Assembly (NCBI RefSeq): GCF_001485535.1
Contig: NZ_BCMZ01000001.1
Location: 1,674,001 to 1,738,000, forward strand
Length of the DNA stretch: 64,000 nucleotides
Origin: Halobacterium sp. CBA1132
Lineage (GTDB): Archaea > Halobacteriota > Halobacteria > Halobacteriales > Halobacteriaceae
Direction: 5' to 3'
Part shown: positions 16,407 to 25,477 of the stretch, piece after piece
Position numbering within the stretch: position 1 is the stretch's first letter
Layout: each line of letters opens with the position of its first letter
The notes under the pieces: generated by a model
What the model was told of the DNA's origin: nothing
The model's input: the letters and a program-made list of their open reading frames with translations, nothing else
Databases searched by the model: none
Position numbers and translations under genes: made by a program

Positions 16407-19385
16407 ATGAACACGTTCGACGCCGACGGCGTCACGCTCCGAGAAGTCGAGGACGACGTCTGGGAACTCGAACGCGACGACGAGATGCGGGTGCCCGCGC
16501 GCATCTTCGCCAACGAGACGCTGCTCGAAGACATCCAGAACGACAAGACCCTCGAGCAACTCCGGAACGTCGCCTGCATGCCGGGCGTGGTCGCGCCCGC
16601 GCTCTGCATGCCCGACGGCCACCAGGGCTACGGCTTCCCGGTCGGCGGCGTCGCCGCCTTCGACGCCGAGGACGGCTACATCTCACCCGGGGCCGTGGGA
16701 TTCGACATCAACTGCATCGCGGGGGACAGCGAAGTACGTCTGCCCTTCGGGCGAACGAAGCCCATCCGCGAGTTCCTCGACGACTTCGAGGGCAGCGAAG
16801 CAGTCGTTCCAGCAACGGACGACGAATACGACTCCGAGGTTCGTCTCGCGACAGAGACGCGGAGTCGGACCGTTCACGAGATTCGGACGGCGGTCGGAGA
16901 CCGTCTCGAATCGACGGCAGACCACGAATTCCGGACTCCTGACGGGATGAGACCGCTCCGCGACCTCGAGCCCGGAGACCAGGTGTTCGTCTCACCGTTC
17001 GAGGGGCTCTCCGACAAACGACCGCCCGAGTTCGTCGTGCTCGACGAATCTGACTTCGAGGACGAAGACCCGCAGCTCGTCAGTGTACTGAAAGAGCGTG
17101 ATATCCTCCCGTTGAAATCCACCGACAAAGCGTTCAACCATCTCTTGAAGCTCGTCGGCTTCCACACCGGCGACGGAGCGTTCAACAGAGAGCGGTCGTG
17201 GTTCTACGGCGATCCCGAAGACCTGGAGACGATTCGTGACGACATCGAAGCGGTCGGATTCAAGCCGTCGAAAATCTACGAACGCGAACGCGAGCACGAG
17301 GTTCGAGGGAACTCCTTCGAACGAACCGAGTACAGCACTCGATCCACGTCGAACGCGTTCAAGCAGTTGCTGATCCGTCTCGGCGCTCCCGACGGACGGA
17401 AGACCGACTCGTCGTTCACTGTACCCGACTACCTCGACCGTCTCGCGGACTGGCAGAAGGCGCTGTACCTCTCGGCGTTCTTCGGCGCGGAGATGAGCGC
17501 CCCGGACAGCGTCGCGCGAACGAACCTCTACGCCCCGGCAGTGTCGCACAATCGGCTCGTGAAACACGAGCAAGCGGGCGAGCAGTTCATGCGAGACCTG
17601 ATGCGACATCTGAACGACCTCGGCATCAAGACGAACAACCTGGAAGTCGTCGAACGCGGCGAGAGCACGGCGGGTGAAACGGTTCGATTCCGGTTCGGTA
17701 TCAAGACCGCCGAACGGAATCTAATTCGGTTCTTTACCACCGTCGGATATCGGTACAACCGAGAAAAACGACGCCGGGCCGCCCTCGCAGCGACGTACCT
17801 GAAACGCAAAGAGACCGCCGTGCAGCGCCGCGCACGAATCGCATCCGAAGCACGAGCGATGGCGGACGGCGGTACGAGCACGAGCGAGGTGAAAGCGGCG
17901 TTCGATGAAGTCAACGAGCGATTCATCGAGCGCAGCCTCTACGACCAACGCGACGGTCGACCGCGGCCACCGGCGGACTTCCCTGGATTCGAGGAGTTCT
18001 GCGAGTCGACGCCGGTTCGGAACGACTTCACCGTCCCCGTCGAGATTGCCGACATCACCGAGCAGGGCGAGAAAACAGTCTACGACATTGGCGTGACACA
18101 CGACGCACATGCGTTCGTCGCGAACGGATTTGTCGTCTCGAACTGCGGCGTCCGGATGGTGAAGACGAACCTCACGTACGAGGACATCCGCGGCCGCGAG
18201 GAGGAGCTCGTGGACGCGCTGTTCGACGCCGTTCCCTGCGGACTCGGCGGCGGCGGCGTCCACGATGTCTCCCACACGGACCTCGAAGCCGCGCTCGAAC
18301 GCGGCGTCGACTGGTGCGTCGAGGAGGGGTACGCCGTCCGCGACGACCTCCGGCACTGCGAGGACGAGGGCCGGCGCCCGGACGCCGACCTCTCGGCCGT
18401 CTCGAAGAAGGCCAAGGACCGCGGCGCCAACCAGATGGGGTCGCTGGGCTCGGGCAACCACTTCCTCGAAGTCCAGCGCGTCACCGACATCTACGACGAC
18501 GACACGGCCGACGCGTTCGGCCTCGACGAGAACCAGGTCGTCGTCCTGATTCACTGCGGCTCCCGCGGGCTCGGCCACCAGGTCTGCTCGGACTACCTCC
18601 GGCGCATCGAGCAGGAGTACCCGGACTTCACCGACGACCTCCCGGACAAGGACCTCGCGGCGGCGCCCGCGGGCTCCGAACTCGCCGACGACTACTACGG
18701 CGCGATGTGCGCCGCCATCAACTTCGCGTGGGTGAACCGCCAACTCATCACGCACGCCGTCCGGGAGACGTTCGCGGACGTCTTCGACACTTCCTGGGAG
18801 GCCCTGGAGATGGACCTCCTGTACGATGTCGCGCACAACATCGCGAAGAAGGAGTCTCACGACGTCTACGTCGAGCCGGAGGCTCGACGACTGGGAGGCG
18901 GCGAAGCCGCCGACCCCGACACCGAGGACGGCTACAGCCTCGACGGCGACGGCGGCCGCGTCGAGCGCGACCTCTACGTCCACCGGAAGGGCGCGACGCG
19001 CGCGTTCCCCGCGGGCCACCCCGAGGTGCCGAAAGCGTACCGGAACGTCGGCCAGCCCATCATCATCCCGGGCAGCATGGGCGCCGGCAGCTACATTCTG
19101 AAGGGCGGGGACAAGTCGATGACACGGTCGTTCGGGTCGACAGCGCACGGCGCCGGCCGCCTGATGAGCCGGACGCAGGCCAAGCGCGAGTACGGCGGCG
19201 GCGAGGTGCAGGCGGACCTCCACGAGCAGAACGAAATCCACGTGAAAGCCGCCTCCGGGGAGACCATCGCAGAGGAGGCGCCCGGCGTCTACAAGGACGT
19301 CGACGAGGTGGTCGGCGTCTCCGACGCCCTCGACATCGGGGACCTCGTCGTGCGCACGTTCCCCATCGCGAACATCAAGGGGTAG
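16407..19385 (+). CDS. rtcB: RNA-splicing ligase RtcB, precursor containing an intein
   Basis: The 992-residue precursor splits into an N-extein (1-102), intein (103-579) and C-extein (580-992). The spliced enzyme has 515 residues. It joins tRNA exon halves using GTP and Mn2+. Host motifs are PDGHQGYGFPVGG, GFDIN/CGVRM (interrupted), NHFLEVQ, IHCGSRGLGHQV and RSFGSTAHGAGR, whose His matches the guanylylated His of characterised RtcB. The metal-binding Cys becomes the first C-extein residue, so the protein should be inactive until splicing. Confidence 0.96.
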   Translation: MNTFDADGVTLREVEDDVWELERDDEMRVPARIFANETLLEDIQNDKTLEQLRNVACMPGVVAPALCMPDGHQGYGFPVGGVAAFDAEDGYISPGAVGFDINCIAGDSEVRLPFGRTKPIREFLDDFEGSEAVVPATDDEYDSEVRLATETRSRTVHEIRTAVGDRLESTADHEFRTPDGMRPLRDLEPGDQVFVSPFEGLSDKRPPEFVVLDESDFEDEDPQLVSVLKERDILPLKSTDKAFNHLLKLVGFHTGDGAFNRERSWFYGDPEDLETIRDDIEAVGFKPSKIYEREREHEVRGNSFERTEYSTRSTSNAFKQLLIRLGAPDGRKTDSSFTVPDYLDRLADWQKALYLSAFFGAEMSAPDSVARTNLYAPAVSHNRLVKHEQAGEQFMRDLMRHLNDLGIKTNNLEVVERGESTAGETVRFRFGIKTAERNLIRFFTTVGYRYNREKRRRAALAATYLKRKETAVQRRARIASEARAMADGGTSTSEVKAAFDEVNERFIERSLYDQRDGRPRPPADFPGFEEFCESTPVRNDFTVPVEIADITEQGEKTVYDIGVTHDAHAFVANGFVVSNCGVRMVKTNLTYEDIRGREEELVDALFDAVPCGLGGGGVHDVSHTDLEAALERGVDWCVEEGYAVRDDLRHCEDEGRRPDADLSAVSKKAKDRGANQMGSLGSGNHFLEVQRVTDIYDDDTADAFGLDENQVVVLIHCGSRGLGHQVCSDYLRRIEQEYPDFTDDLPDKDLAAAPAGSELADDYYGAMCAAINFAWVNRQLITHAVRETFADVFDTSWEALEMDLLYDVAHNIAKKESHDVYVEPEARRLGGGEAADPDTEDGYSLDGDGGRVERDLYVHRKGATRAFPAGHPEVPKAYRNVGQPIIIPGSMGAGSYILKGGDKSMTRSFGSTAHGAGRLMSRTQAKREYGGGEVQADLHEQNEIHVKAASGETIAEEAPGVYKDVDEVVGVSDALDIGDLVVRTFPIANIKG
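16713..18143 (+). mobile_element. Intein with LAGLIDADG homing endonuclease inside rtcB
   Basis: The element encodes 477 residues, from Cys1 (CIAGDSEVRLPFG) to terminal Asn477, followed by Cys+1. Block B is ESTADHEFRTPDG. The endonuclease motifs are LVGFHTGDGAF (about 147-157) and LYLSAFFGAEMSA (about 251-263). Block F/G is VYDIGVTHDAHAFVANGFVVSN. The penultimate residue is Ser instead of the usual His, a known but less common variant. From memory, the insertion point at the active-site Cys matches the site used in Pyrococcus RtcB. Confidence 0.95.
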
Positions 19386-19814
19386 TTACCGCGAGAACCC
19401 GGGTCCGTTCGGCCCCTGCGGGCCGCTCGGCGCCGTGCCCTCCGCCAACTGTACGTACTCTGACTCGGGCTGACCGCTCACTTCCTCGCCGTTCTCGTAG
19501 CGCACGAAGTTCAGGTAGAACGGCTCCCCGCAGCCCGGCTCGCCGTCCGCGTCTGACTCGGGTGGATGTGACCACGCCGCGGCGTCCGCACCGCAGACAA
19601 ACTTCACGCCGTCAGCGTCCTCGCCTTCGTACGCTCGCGGTTTGTCACCGCTCGCGGATTCCGCGGAACTACGTTCCGCGCTCTCGTCCGCGGGCGAGAC
19701 GTACGTCCACCCTTCCAGCGGGAACGGCGTCACGGACTTGTCGGCGAGGTAGGGGTCGCGGTCCAACTCGGCGACGGCGCCACAGCGCGGGCAGTAGTAC
19801 GAGACGGCGACCAT
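19386..19814 (-). CDS. Zinc-ribbon protein, haloarchaeal, unknown function
   Basis: The 142-residue protein starts MVAVSYYCPRCGAVAELDRD. The CPRCG knuckle near residue 8 pairs with C-x-GADAAAW and GCGEPFYLNFVRYE late in the protein, suggesting one or two zinc sites. The middle (about 45-70) is an acidic, Ser-rich linker. The open frame extends far upstream, but codon bias favours the ATG at 19814. It is convergent with rtcB with no spacer. Confidence 0.7.
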   Translation of the reverse strand: MVAVSYYCPRCGAVAELDRDPYLADKSVTPFPLEGWTYVSPADESAERSSAESASGDKPRAYEGEDADGVKFVCGADAAAWSHPPESDADGEPGCGEPFYLNFVRYENGEEVSGQPESEYVQLAEGTAPSGPQGPNGPGFSR

Positions 19815-19910
19815 GCGCCGGAATTGGGTGTGCAGTCGTAAATCGCCCGCGAAACGTGACATCTCACGGACACCAAAACCGATAAGCCCGTGGGCGGAGC
19901 ACCGACGACT

Positions 19911-20357
19911 ATGCGCCCGTCCCCCCGCGTCCTCCTCGCCGTCCTCCTCGGCGTATCGCTGTTCGCGTACCCGCTCGCGAGTCCGCCACCGGACCCGGGC
20001 GAGCAGGTGCATCTCGAAATCGACCCAGCGCCGACAGACCGGAACTACAGGGCCGAACAGACTTACGAGTCCATGTCGCCGGACGCGCAGTCGTTCTTCG
20101 ACGCGGCGGCGCCGAACGGAAGCGCGACCCGTCGACTCGCGGACGCGCCCGACCCGTGGGCGACGCAGGTGAACGAGAGCTCGGAGGCCGTCACGAGCGC
20201 GTACGTCGTCGAGTACGACGGCACGCTGTACCTCACGCACCCGTTCCATAGAGACCCCGGCCCGTCGGCAACTGACATCCTCACGCGACTCGGCGCGCTC
20301 GCCGTGGGCAGCAGTCTGCTCGCGTACGCCGGCTACGCGACCATGCGGAACGACTGA
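19911..20357 (+). CDS. Small exported or membrane protein, unknown
   Basis: The 148-residue protein starts MRPSPRVLLAVLLGVSLFAY. The N-terminal hydrophobic segment (5-22) could be a signal anchor, residues about 25-110 are hydrophilic and likely external, and a second helix lies at about 118-142 (ILTRLGALAVGSSLLAYAGY). An ATG 21 nt upstream is possible, but its codons add little. No family recognised with confidence. Confidence 0.6.
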   Translation: MRPSPRVLLAVLLGVSLFAYPLASPPPDPGEQVHLEIDPAPTDRNYRAEQTYESMSPDAQSFFDAAAPNGSATRRLADAPDPWATQVNESSEAVTSAYVVEYDGTLYLTHPFHRDPGPSATDILTRLGALAVGSSLLAYAGYATMRND

Positions 20358-20545
20358 CGCGCTGCCGGCTCGGCGATGAGGTAGCCGGCCGAAGATTCGA
20401 CATCGGCTGTCATCTGACGAGCCAGTGTCCTGGTGGACTGTGAGGGCGACGACCGAGCGAGCGCGGTACGGCGCTCGCGAGGGAGGAGGGCTCACGAGTG
20501 GCTGACTCCGGAAGACCTTTGCCCGAATCGGCGGATGCACCAGAC

Positions 20546-21397
20546 ATGATAGACGAGACTGCCGAGGAGATTCGCGAGATGCGGACGCACTCCTCCTCGG
20601 TCGTCGCCGTGAAAGCCGCTCGCGCGCTCGCGGACCTCATCGACAATGACTACCCGACCGTCGAGGAGTACGTGCGGGCGCTGGAGCGGAACAGCAACGC
20701 GCTCCGGCGCGCGAACCCGTCGCACGCGTCGTTGGTGACGACGCAGCGCGACATCGTTGAGCGCGTGCGGGACGCGGAGGCGGCGTCAGTCGTGGAGGCC
20801 AAGGAGGTGACTGCGGCGGCAATCGACGACGTGGTGGCCGACGTCGAGGAGGCGAAACACGAAGCGGCGGCGACGCTGGCCGACCGCGTGGAGGACGGGC
20901 AGACGGTGTTGACCCACGACTACTCGTCGACGGTGCTGGAGGCGCTGGAGACCGCCGCGCAGGACGGCAAGCACCTCGACGTGTACGTGACGGAGGCCCG
21001 ACCCCGCCACCTCGGTCGGAAGACCGCGCGCACGCTGGCGGCCATCGACCGCATCGAACCGACGCTCATCGTGGACGGGGCGTCGGGCTACTACCTCGGG
21101 GAGTGCGACCGCGTACTGCTCGGGATGGACTGCATCGTCGGGGACACGTACTACAACCGGGTCGGCACGTACCCGCTGGCCGCGGCCGCCGACGACGTGG
21201 GAACGCCGGTGACCGTCGCGGGGTCGAGCGCGAAACTCGTCGACGACGGGTTCCGCTTCGAGAACGACTTCCGGGACGCAAGCGAGGTCATCCGCGAACC
21301 GCCGGAGGGCTTCGAGGTGAAGAACCCGGCGTACGACGCGACGCCGACGCGGCTGCTGGATTCGGTCGTGACCGACGAGGGCGTCCGCGAGTTCTGA
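20546..21397 (+). CDS. eIF-2B alpha/beta/delta-related protein (possible ribose-1,5-bisphosphate isomerase homologue)
   Basis: The 283-residue protein has a helical N-domain (MIDETAEEIREMRTHSSSVV and on) and a Rossmann-like C-domain with VYVTEARPRHLGRKTA, LLGMDCIVGDTYYNRVGTYP and a final NPAYDATPTRLLDSVVTDEG. The late NPAYD..P...D signature is that of the eIF2B/MtnA/R15P-isomerase superfamily. Archaeal members act in translation regulation or in the pentose bisphosphate pathway, and the sequence alone does not decide. An in-frame start 48 nt upstream also exists. Confidence 0.85.
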   Translation: MIDETAEEIREMRTHSSSVVAVKAARALADLIDNDYPTVEEYVRALERNSNALRRANPSHASLVTTQRDIVERVRDAEAASVVEAKEVTAAAIDDVVADVEEAKHEAAATLADRVEDGQTVLTHDYSSTVLEALETAAQDGKHLDVYVTEARPRHLGRKTARTLAAIDRIEPTLIVDGASGYYLGECDRVLLGMDCIVGDTYYNRVGTYPLAAAADDVGTPVTVAGSSAKLVDDGFRFENDFRDASEVIREPPEGFEVKNPAYDATPTRLLDSVVTDEGVREF

Positions 21398-21431
21398 GCG
21401 CGTTCAGCGGTCGTACAAGAGCACGAGAACG

Positions 21432-22490
21432 CTACTTTCGGGGCGGGTTGTCGCGGGCGAGCGAGATCTCGTGGGCTTCGACGTCCTCGTAGGCGGCGAC
21501 GCGGCCGCCGACGTCGACGCGGCCCGCGTCGGTTTCGAGGACGAGCGTCGCGACTTCCTCGGTCTCCTCGAATTTCGTCTCGACGACGCGGCCGCGGTCC
21601 GTGCGCGCGTCGCCGGAGAGCACGTCGCGGCCGCGGACGGTCGCGTACACGTCGCCGTCGAGCGTCCGGAGGTCTTTCACGCAGCGCCGAATCGAGGCGT
21701 ACGTCCGCGGGAGGTCGACGTCGGCGGCTTCGCCCGTGTAGAGCACGTCGTTGGCGGTCGACCAGATGACGGTGCCGAAGAACCCGGAGACGAGGAAGCC
21801 CAGCGCCGAGCGGTTGAAGATGACGCCGTACTTCTCGGGGTCGTCGCGGACCGCGCCCTGCGTCGCGTACACGGAGTACTGGCCGTCTGCGACGGCGACG
21901 ACGGGCGTGGTGACGCCGCGGCGGCCGCGCGCGGTGGTGGCGACCTCGCCGTAGTCGTACTCTTCGGGGTCGGGCGCGTCGCGGACCGGCGCGACGACGA
22001 GGTCGACGCTGACGCCGCGCTCGCGGGCGGCCGCGAGGTCGTCCGCGAATCGCTCCAGCAGCGCCGGCGTCAGCGAACAGACGAGTTCGAACTCCGCGCT
22101 GTCGATGACGTCGCCGAAGTACCGCAGAATCGTCGACCGGGATTTCACCAGCGACACCGCCTCGGTGTCGCGGGCGGGCGTCGTGTACGCTTCTTCGAGT
22201 GACGCCACCATCTCCGTGAAGTTCGTCTGGAGGTCCGCGAACGCCTCTTCGGGGTCGATGGCGACGACCTTCATCGGCCGGGACTCGCGTAGTTCGACGA
22301 GTCCGCGGTCGCCGAGGCTCCGAACCGTGTCGTACACCCGCGGCTGGGGGATTTCGGTGCGGTCGGCGATCTCGCTGGCCGTGAGTTCGCCGTGCTGTAG
22401 CACCGTGAGGTACGCCTCGATTTCGTACTCGCCGAGGTCGAACCCCGCGCCGACTCGTTCGACCGTCTCGCGGAGGTCCTCGTCGCTCAT
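21432..22490 (-). CDS. TrmB-family sugar-responsive transcription regulator
   Basis: The 352-residue protein has an N-terminal winged helix ([20 protein letters not shown], then [20 protein letters not shown]). A coiled coil near 80-105 leads to a TrmB regulatory domain ([40 protein letters not shown]). The length is close to the glucose-responsive TrmB of Halobacterium salinarum, which controls gluconeogenesis and cofactor genes. Whether this is the orthologue needs comparison. A start four codons upstream is possible. Confidence 0.87.
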   Translation of the reverse strand: MSDEDLRETVERVGAGFDLGEYEIEAYLTVLQHGELTASEIADRTEIPQPRVYDTVRSLGDRGLVELRESRPMKVVAIDPEEAFADLQTNFTEMVASLEEAYTTPARDTEAVSLVKSRSTILRYFGDVIDSAEFELVCSLTPALLERFADDLAAARERGVSVDLVVAPVRDAPDPEEYDYGEVATTARGRRGVTTPVVAVADGQYSVYATQGAVRDDPEKYGVIFNRSALGFLVSGFFGTVIWSTANDVLYTGEAADVDLPRTYASIRRCVKDLRTLDGDVYATVRGRDVLSGDARTDRGRVVETKFEETEEVATLVLETDAGRVDVGGRVAAYEDVEAHEISLARDNPPRK

Positions 22491-22549
22491 ACCGTCATCC
22501 ACGGTGACCCCGGTCTTTTAGCCTGCGGTCGGCGGCGGGTCCCGGCGCG

Positions 22550-23311
22550 CTACATGAACATGCGGTCGTCGGCGCGCTCCTCTTCGGCAGCGCGCTCGAC
22601 GCGCTCGCCGAGTTCGGCGTAGTGCTGGGCGACTTCCGCCGCGAACGCCTCCAGCGGGCCGGTATCGACGTCGAGGTCGTAGACATCGCTGACGGCGTCG
22701 ACGAGCCGAATCGCGGCCTCCACGTCCGGCGCCTGCGCGTGGACCGGCGTCGAGAACACGCACGCGCGGCGGTCGCTGCCGATGCCCTGCGCGAGCAACT
22801 CTGCTTTGAGGCCGTCGAGGAAGCCGTTGCCCATCGGCGGGACGTCGGTGTCCGCGAGCCGCACCTCGCGGTAGTCGTCGGTCGCGATGTAGAACGTCTT
22901 GTGTTCGTCCGGGCCGTGCGCGACCGGGACGCCGGACAGCACCGCGGTTTCCTCGATGTCGTTGCCGTCGAGCCACGCCGCGAGCGCGTCGCTGAACGCC
23001 GCGGAGACCGAGACCGGAACGAACAGTTCACCGACGAGCACGGTGATGTCGACGTCCGGCCCGGAGAAGAACCGCGTGTGGTGGCGGGGCGTGCCGTTCT
23101 CGAACGGCGTAATCGCGGGGAGGCCATCGACGGCGACGTGGCCCGTCTGCTGGAGTTCGAGGTGGTCGACGAGGAAGTCCGCGGCCGTCAGGCCCGCCAG
23201 CCCGAACTCCGAGAACCCGCAGACGAGCGCGTCGCTGGGTTCGGTGTCGTGTGTGAACTCGAACTCGGGGGTGTTGCGGCCCGGGGATGGTGCCGCATCG
23301 GCGTCTACCAT
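22550..23311 (-). CDS. PAC2-family (proteasome assembly chaperone-like) protein
   Basis: The 253-residue protein has the PAC2/DUF75 pattern: ALVCGFSEFGLAGLTAADFL, then HTRFFSGPDVDITVLVGELF, TAVLSGVPVAHGPDEHKTFY, and a helical C-tail ending DDRMFM. Archaeal homologues are named after the eukaryotic 20S assembly chaperone, but several have no shown role in proteasome assembly. The gene stands just upstream of the TrmB-type gene on the same strand. Confidence 0.88.
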   Translation of the reverse strand: MVDADAAPSPGRNTPEFEFTHDTEPSDALVCGFSEFGLAGLTAADFLVDHLELQQTGHVAVDGLPAITPFENGTPRHHTRFFSGPDVDITVLVGELFVPVSVSAAFSDALAAWLDGNDIEETAVLSGVPVAHGPDEHKTFYIATDDYREVRLADTDVPPMGNGFLDGLKAELLAQGIGSDRRACVFSTPVHAQAPDVEAAIRLVDAVSDVYDLDVDTGPLEAFAAEVAQHYAELGERVERAAEEERADDRMFM

Positions 23312-23347
23312 ACCGGGACGACGGCGACCAACCCCTTATCGGTTCGG

Positions 23348-24694
23348 TCAGTCGTCGGCGTGCATCGTCACGCGGCCCTCGATTTCGGGGTCGATGCCGC
23401 GCTCGCGGGCGTAGTCGGCGAGCACTTCGTGTTGGACGTCGAGGCGGTCGACGCGGTGGGCTTCGTCGAGCGCCGGGAACTCGTCGTCCGTGTAGAAGAG
23501 GTAGTCCGTGGTCGCGAGCGTGTACGTCGCGCCGGGGTCGACCGGCTCGCCGGCGACGCGGACCTCCAGCAGTTCGTCGGTGGTCTCGTCCCACGTGAGT
23601 TCCGCGCCGGAGACGTGCGCGTGCCACCAGTCGGGTTCCGCGAACCCCAGCGACCCGCCTTTCGCCCCGCGGAACACGTCCAGCAGTTCCGCGCCCGACA
23701 GCTCAGCGACAGAGACGGACTCCTCGAAGGGCACGACGCTGACGAGGTCCGCGACGGTGACGTCGCCGGCAAGTTCGGGGCCGTCGCGGACGCCGCCCGA
23801 GTTCTGGAGCGCGACGTCCGTGCCGGCCGCCCAGCGGTAGGCGTCCGCGACGAAGTTCCCGATGCGGGACTCCCCGCGGAACAGCGTCGACTCGGTGCGC
23901 TCCATCGGTTCAGTGACGTGGCCGACGGTATCGTTCAGTCCGGTCTCGGCCATGCGCTCGCGGAGGCGCTCCGCCAGCGGCTCGTAGACGGGCGCGTCGG
24001 CGACGACGTGGCGCGTGACTTCGCCGGCGTCGAGGTCGACTTCGAGGACCACATCGCCGCCGGAGCCGGGGCGCGTGAGCAGGGTGTCGTCGAGGCGTTC
24101 GACGCGCTCGGCGGGAATGTGGCCGCCGAGCACCGCGTCCACGTCCGTCGTAGCGGCGAGTTCCTCGTCCCCGCGGCCGAGGTGCGAGAGCGCGACCACG
24201 TAGTCGACGCCCGCGTCCCGCAGTTCCTCGTTGGCCTCCCGTGTGGCTTCGATTGGGTCGGTGACGGTGAGGTCGCTGGCCATCGGATTCAGCGACGGGG
24301 TGGCGTCGTCGAGGACGCCGACGAACCCGACGCGCGTGCCGTCGACCTCGATAATCGTCCACGGGTCGACACCGGCGACGCGGTCGCCGTCCCGGTAGAC
24401 GTTCGCGGACACCCACGTCTGCGGGGACGCCGCGACGATGTCGCCGGTGACGTCGGCGCCGTAGTCGAAGTCGTGGTTGCCGAACGTCTCCACGTCGGGG
24501 TCGACGGCGTCGTAGAAGTCGAGCGCCTGCCGTCCCTCGGTCGCCAGCGAGAGTACGCCCGGCGCCGTGTTGTCGCCCGAACCCGCTGCAATCGCGGCGC
24601 CGCGGTCGCGGAGCACGGACGCGAGTCGACCGGCGTTCGCGGGCGAGTCGTAGACGTTCTCCAAATCAGAGTAGTGGAAAATCCGGGCCGCCAT
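23348..24694 (-). CDS. 5'-nucleotidase / metallophosphoesterase
   Basis: The 448-residue protein starts MAARIFHYSDLENVYDSPAN, with FHYSDLEN as the first metal motif. GDNTAP, FGNHDFDYG and ALSHLGRGDEE complete the calcineurin-like dimetal site. The C-terminal half is the 5'-nucleotidase substrate domain, with ALQNSGGVR, VVPFEESV and YTLATTDYL. No signal peptide is visible, so a cytoplasmic location is likely, unlike bacterial UshA. Confidence 0.9.
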   Translation of the reverse strand: MAARIFHYSDLENVYDSPANAGRLASVLRDRGAAIAAGSGDNTAPGVLSLATEGRQALDFYDAVDPDVETFGNHDFDYGADVTGDIVAASPQTWVSANVYRDGDRVAGVDPWTIIEVDGTRVGFVGVLDDATPSLNPMASDLTVTDPIEATREANEELRDAGVDYVVALSHLGRGDEELAATTDVDAVLGGHIPAERVERLDDTLLTRPGSGGDVVLEVDLDAGEVTRHVVADAPVYEPLAERLRERMAETGLNDTVGHVTEPMERTESTLFRGESRIGNFVADAYRWAAGTDVALQNSGGVRDGPELAGDVTVADLVSVVPFEESVSVAELSGAELLDVFRGAKGGSLGFAEPDWWHAHVSGAELTWDETTDELLEVRVAGEPVDPGATYTLATTDYLFYTDDEFPALDEAHRVDRLDVQHEVLADYARERGIDPEIEGRVTMHADD

Positions 24695-24770
24695 TACCGG
24701 AATCGAGGCCGCCAGCGGGGAAGAGCGCTTCGGTGAGCGGCGTCTCCGCCGCCAACGGGGGACGGACAGC

Positions 24771-24778
24771 GATAAATG
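24771..24778 (+). promoter_or_regulatory. TATA box for the DUF5816-like gene
   Basis: GATAAATG lies 23-30 nt before the ATG at 24801, in otherwise GC-rich DNA. Confidence 0.45.
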
Positions 24779-24800
24779 GCCCACCGGGCTACGGGACTGT

Positions 24801-25037
24801 ATGTTCACGGTGACGACCGACGACGGCACGCTGCACGTCGCCGACGACGAGGGCGAGCGCGGGCAAGACGGCACGTTCTACGTCGTCTACCGCACGGCGG
24901 ACCGACAGCGGCGGTACGGCTACTACTGTTCGAACTGCGAGTCCATCGACGTCGCGATGGACTCGATGCGGCGCATCAAGTGCAACGGCTGTGGGAACTT
25001 CACGAAGCCCGACGAGTGGGACTCCGCCCACGAGTAG
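24801..25037 (+). CDS. Small zinc-finger protein (DUF5816-like)
   Basis: The 78-residue protein has an N-terminal beta region (MFTVTTDDGTLHVADDEGER, then FYVVYRTADRQRRYGYY) and a C-terminal zinc ribbon (CSNCES and CNGCGN). It ends PDEWDSAHE. The pattern is conserved in haloarchaea, and the DUF name is from memory. Function unknown. Confidence 0.72.
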   Translation: MFTVTTDDGTLHVADDEGERGQDGTFYVVYRTADRQRRYGYYCSNCESIDVAMDSMRRIKCNGCGNFTKPDEWDSAHE

Positions 25038-25123
25038 CGCCGGAACCGCCAACTCGTACTTCCTCCCCCGGGATTTCTGTACGCGCGTCCCGATTCTCGC
25101 CGGATTCGGGAACGGCAGGAAAG

Positions 25124-25131
25124 CTTATTAC
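25124..25131 (+). promoter_or_regulatory. TATA box for the DUF7116-like gene
   Basis: CTTATTAC lies 25-32 nt before the ATG at 25156. It rules out the longer upstream extension of the frame, which would place the start before the TATA box. Confidence 0.5.
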
Positions 25132-25155
25132 GTAGGCTGTCCACGGTACGAGTGC

Positions 25156-25464
25156 ATGGGGACTGTTACCACCCCTCCCGACGAGCAGGCCCGGTCGATA
25201 TTCGACGACCTCGGGTACAGCCTCGCAGGAGACGGCGCGGAGTTCTCCGCGACGCGCGACTGGAAAGAGATACGCGTCACAGCCGTCACAGACCGAGTCG
25301 AGGCCGACCACGACAGCGGCTATCGCTGTTTCGTGACGTGGGCCGAGAACACCGACGCGCTCGAACGACAGCTGCGTCGGCTCGACCCGCCCTACGAGTG
25401 GGCGGTGATGGGCGTCGAGGAGGACGGTGACTACGAAGTAGCGCGCGCCCCGCCGGTCAGTTAG
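25156..25464 (+). CDS. Conserved haloarchaeal protein (DUF7116-like)
   Basis: The 102-residue protein starts MGTVTTPPDEQARSIFDDLG. It is a small alpha/beta protein with a conserved YRCFVTWAENTDALERQLRR segment and a terminal EWAVMGVEEDGDYEVARAPP. No catalytic residues are evident. The family name is from memory and function is unknown. The convergent aminotransferase gene ends 13 nt further on. Confidence 0.7.
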   Translation: MGTVTTPPDEQARSIFDDLGYSLAGDGAEFSATRDWKEIRVTAVTDRVEADHDSGYRCFVTWAENTDALERQLRRLDPPYEWAVMGVEEDGDYEVARAPPVS

Positions 25465-25477
25465 GGGCGCAGTTCTC

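Noticed and set aside
20373-20417. Box C/D small RNA between the membrane protein and eIF2B-like genes
   Set aside because: A GATGA and a later CTGA are about 40 nt apart, but there is no convincing C'/D' pair, terminal stem or promoter. Chance is likely in a gap of this size.
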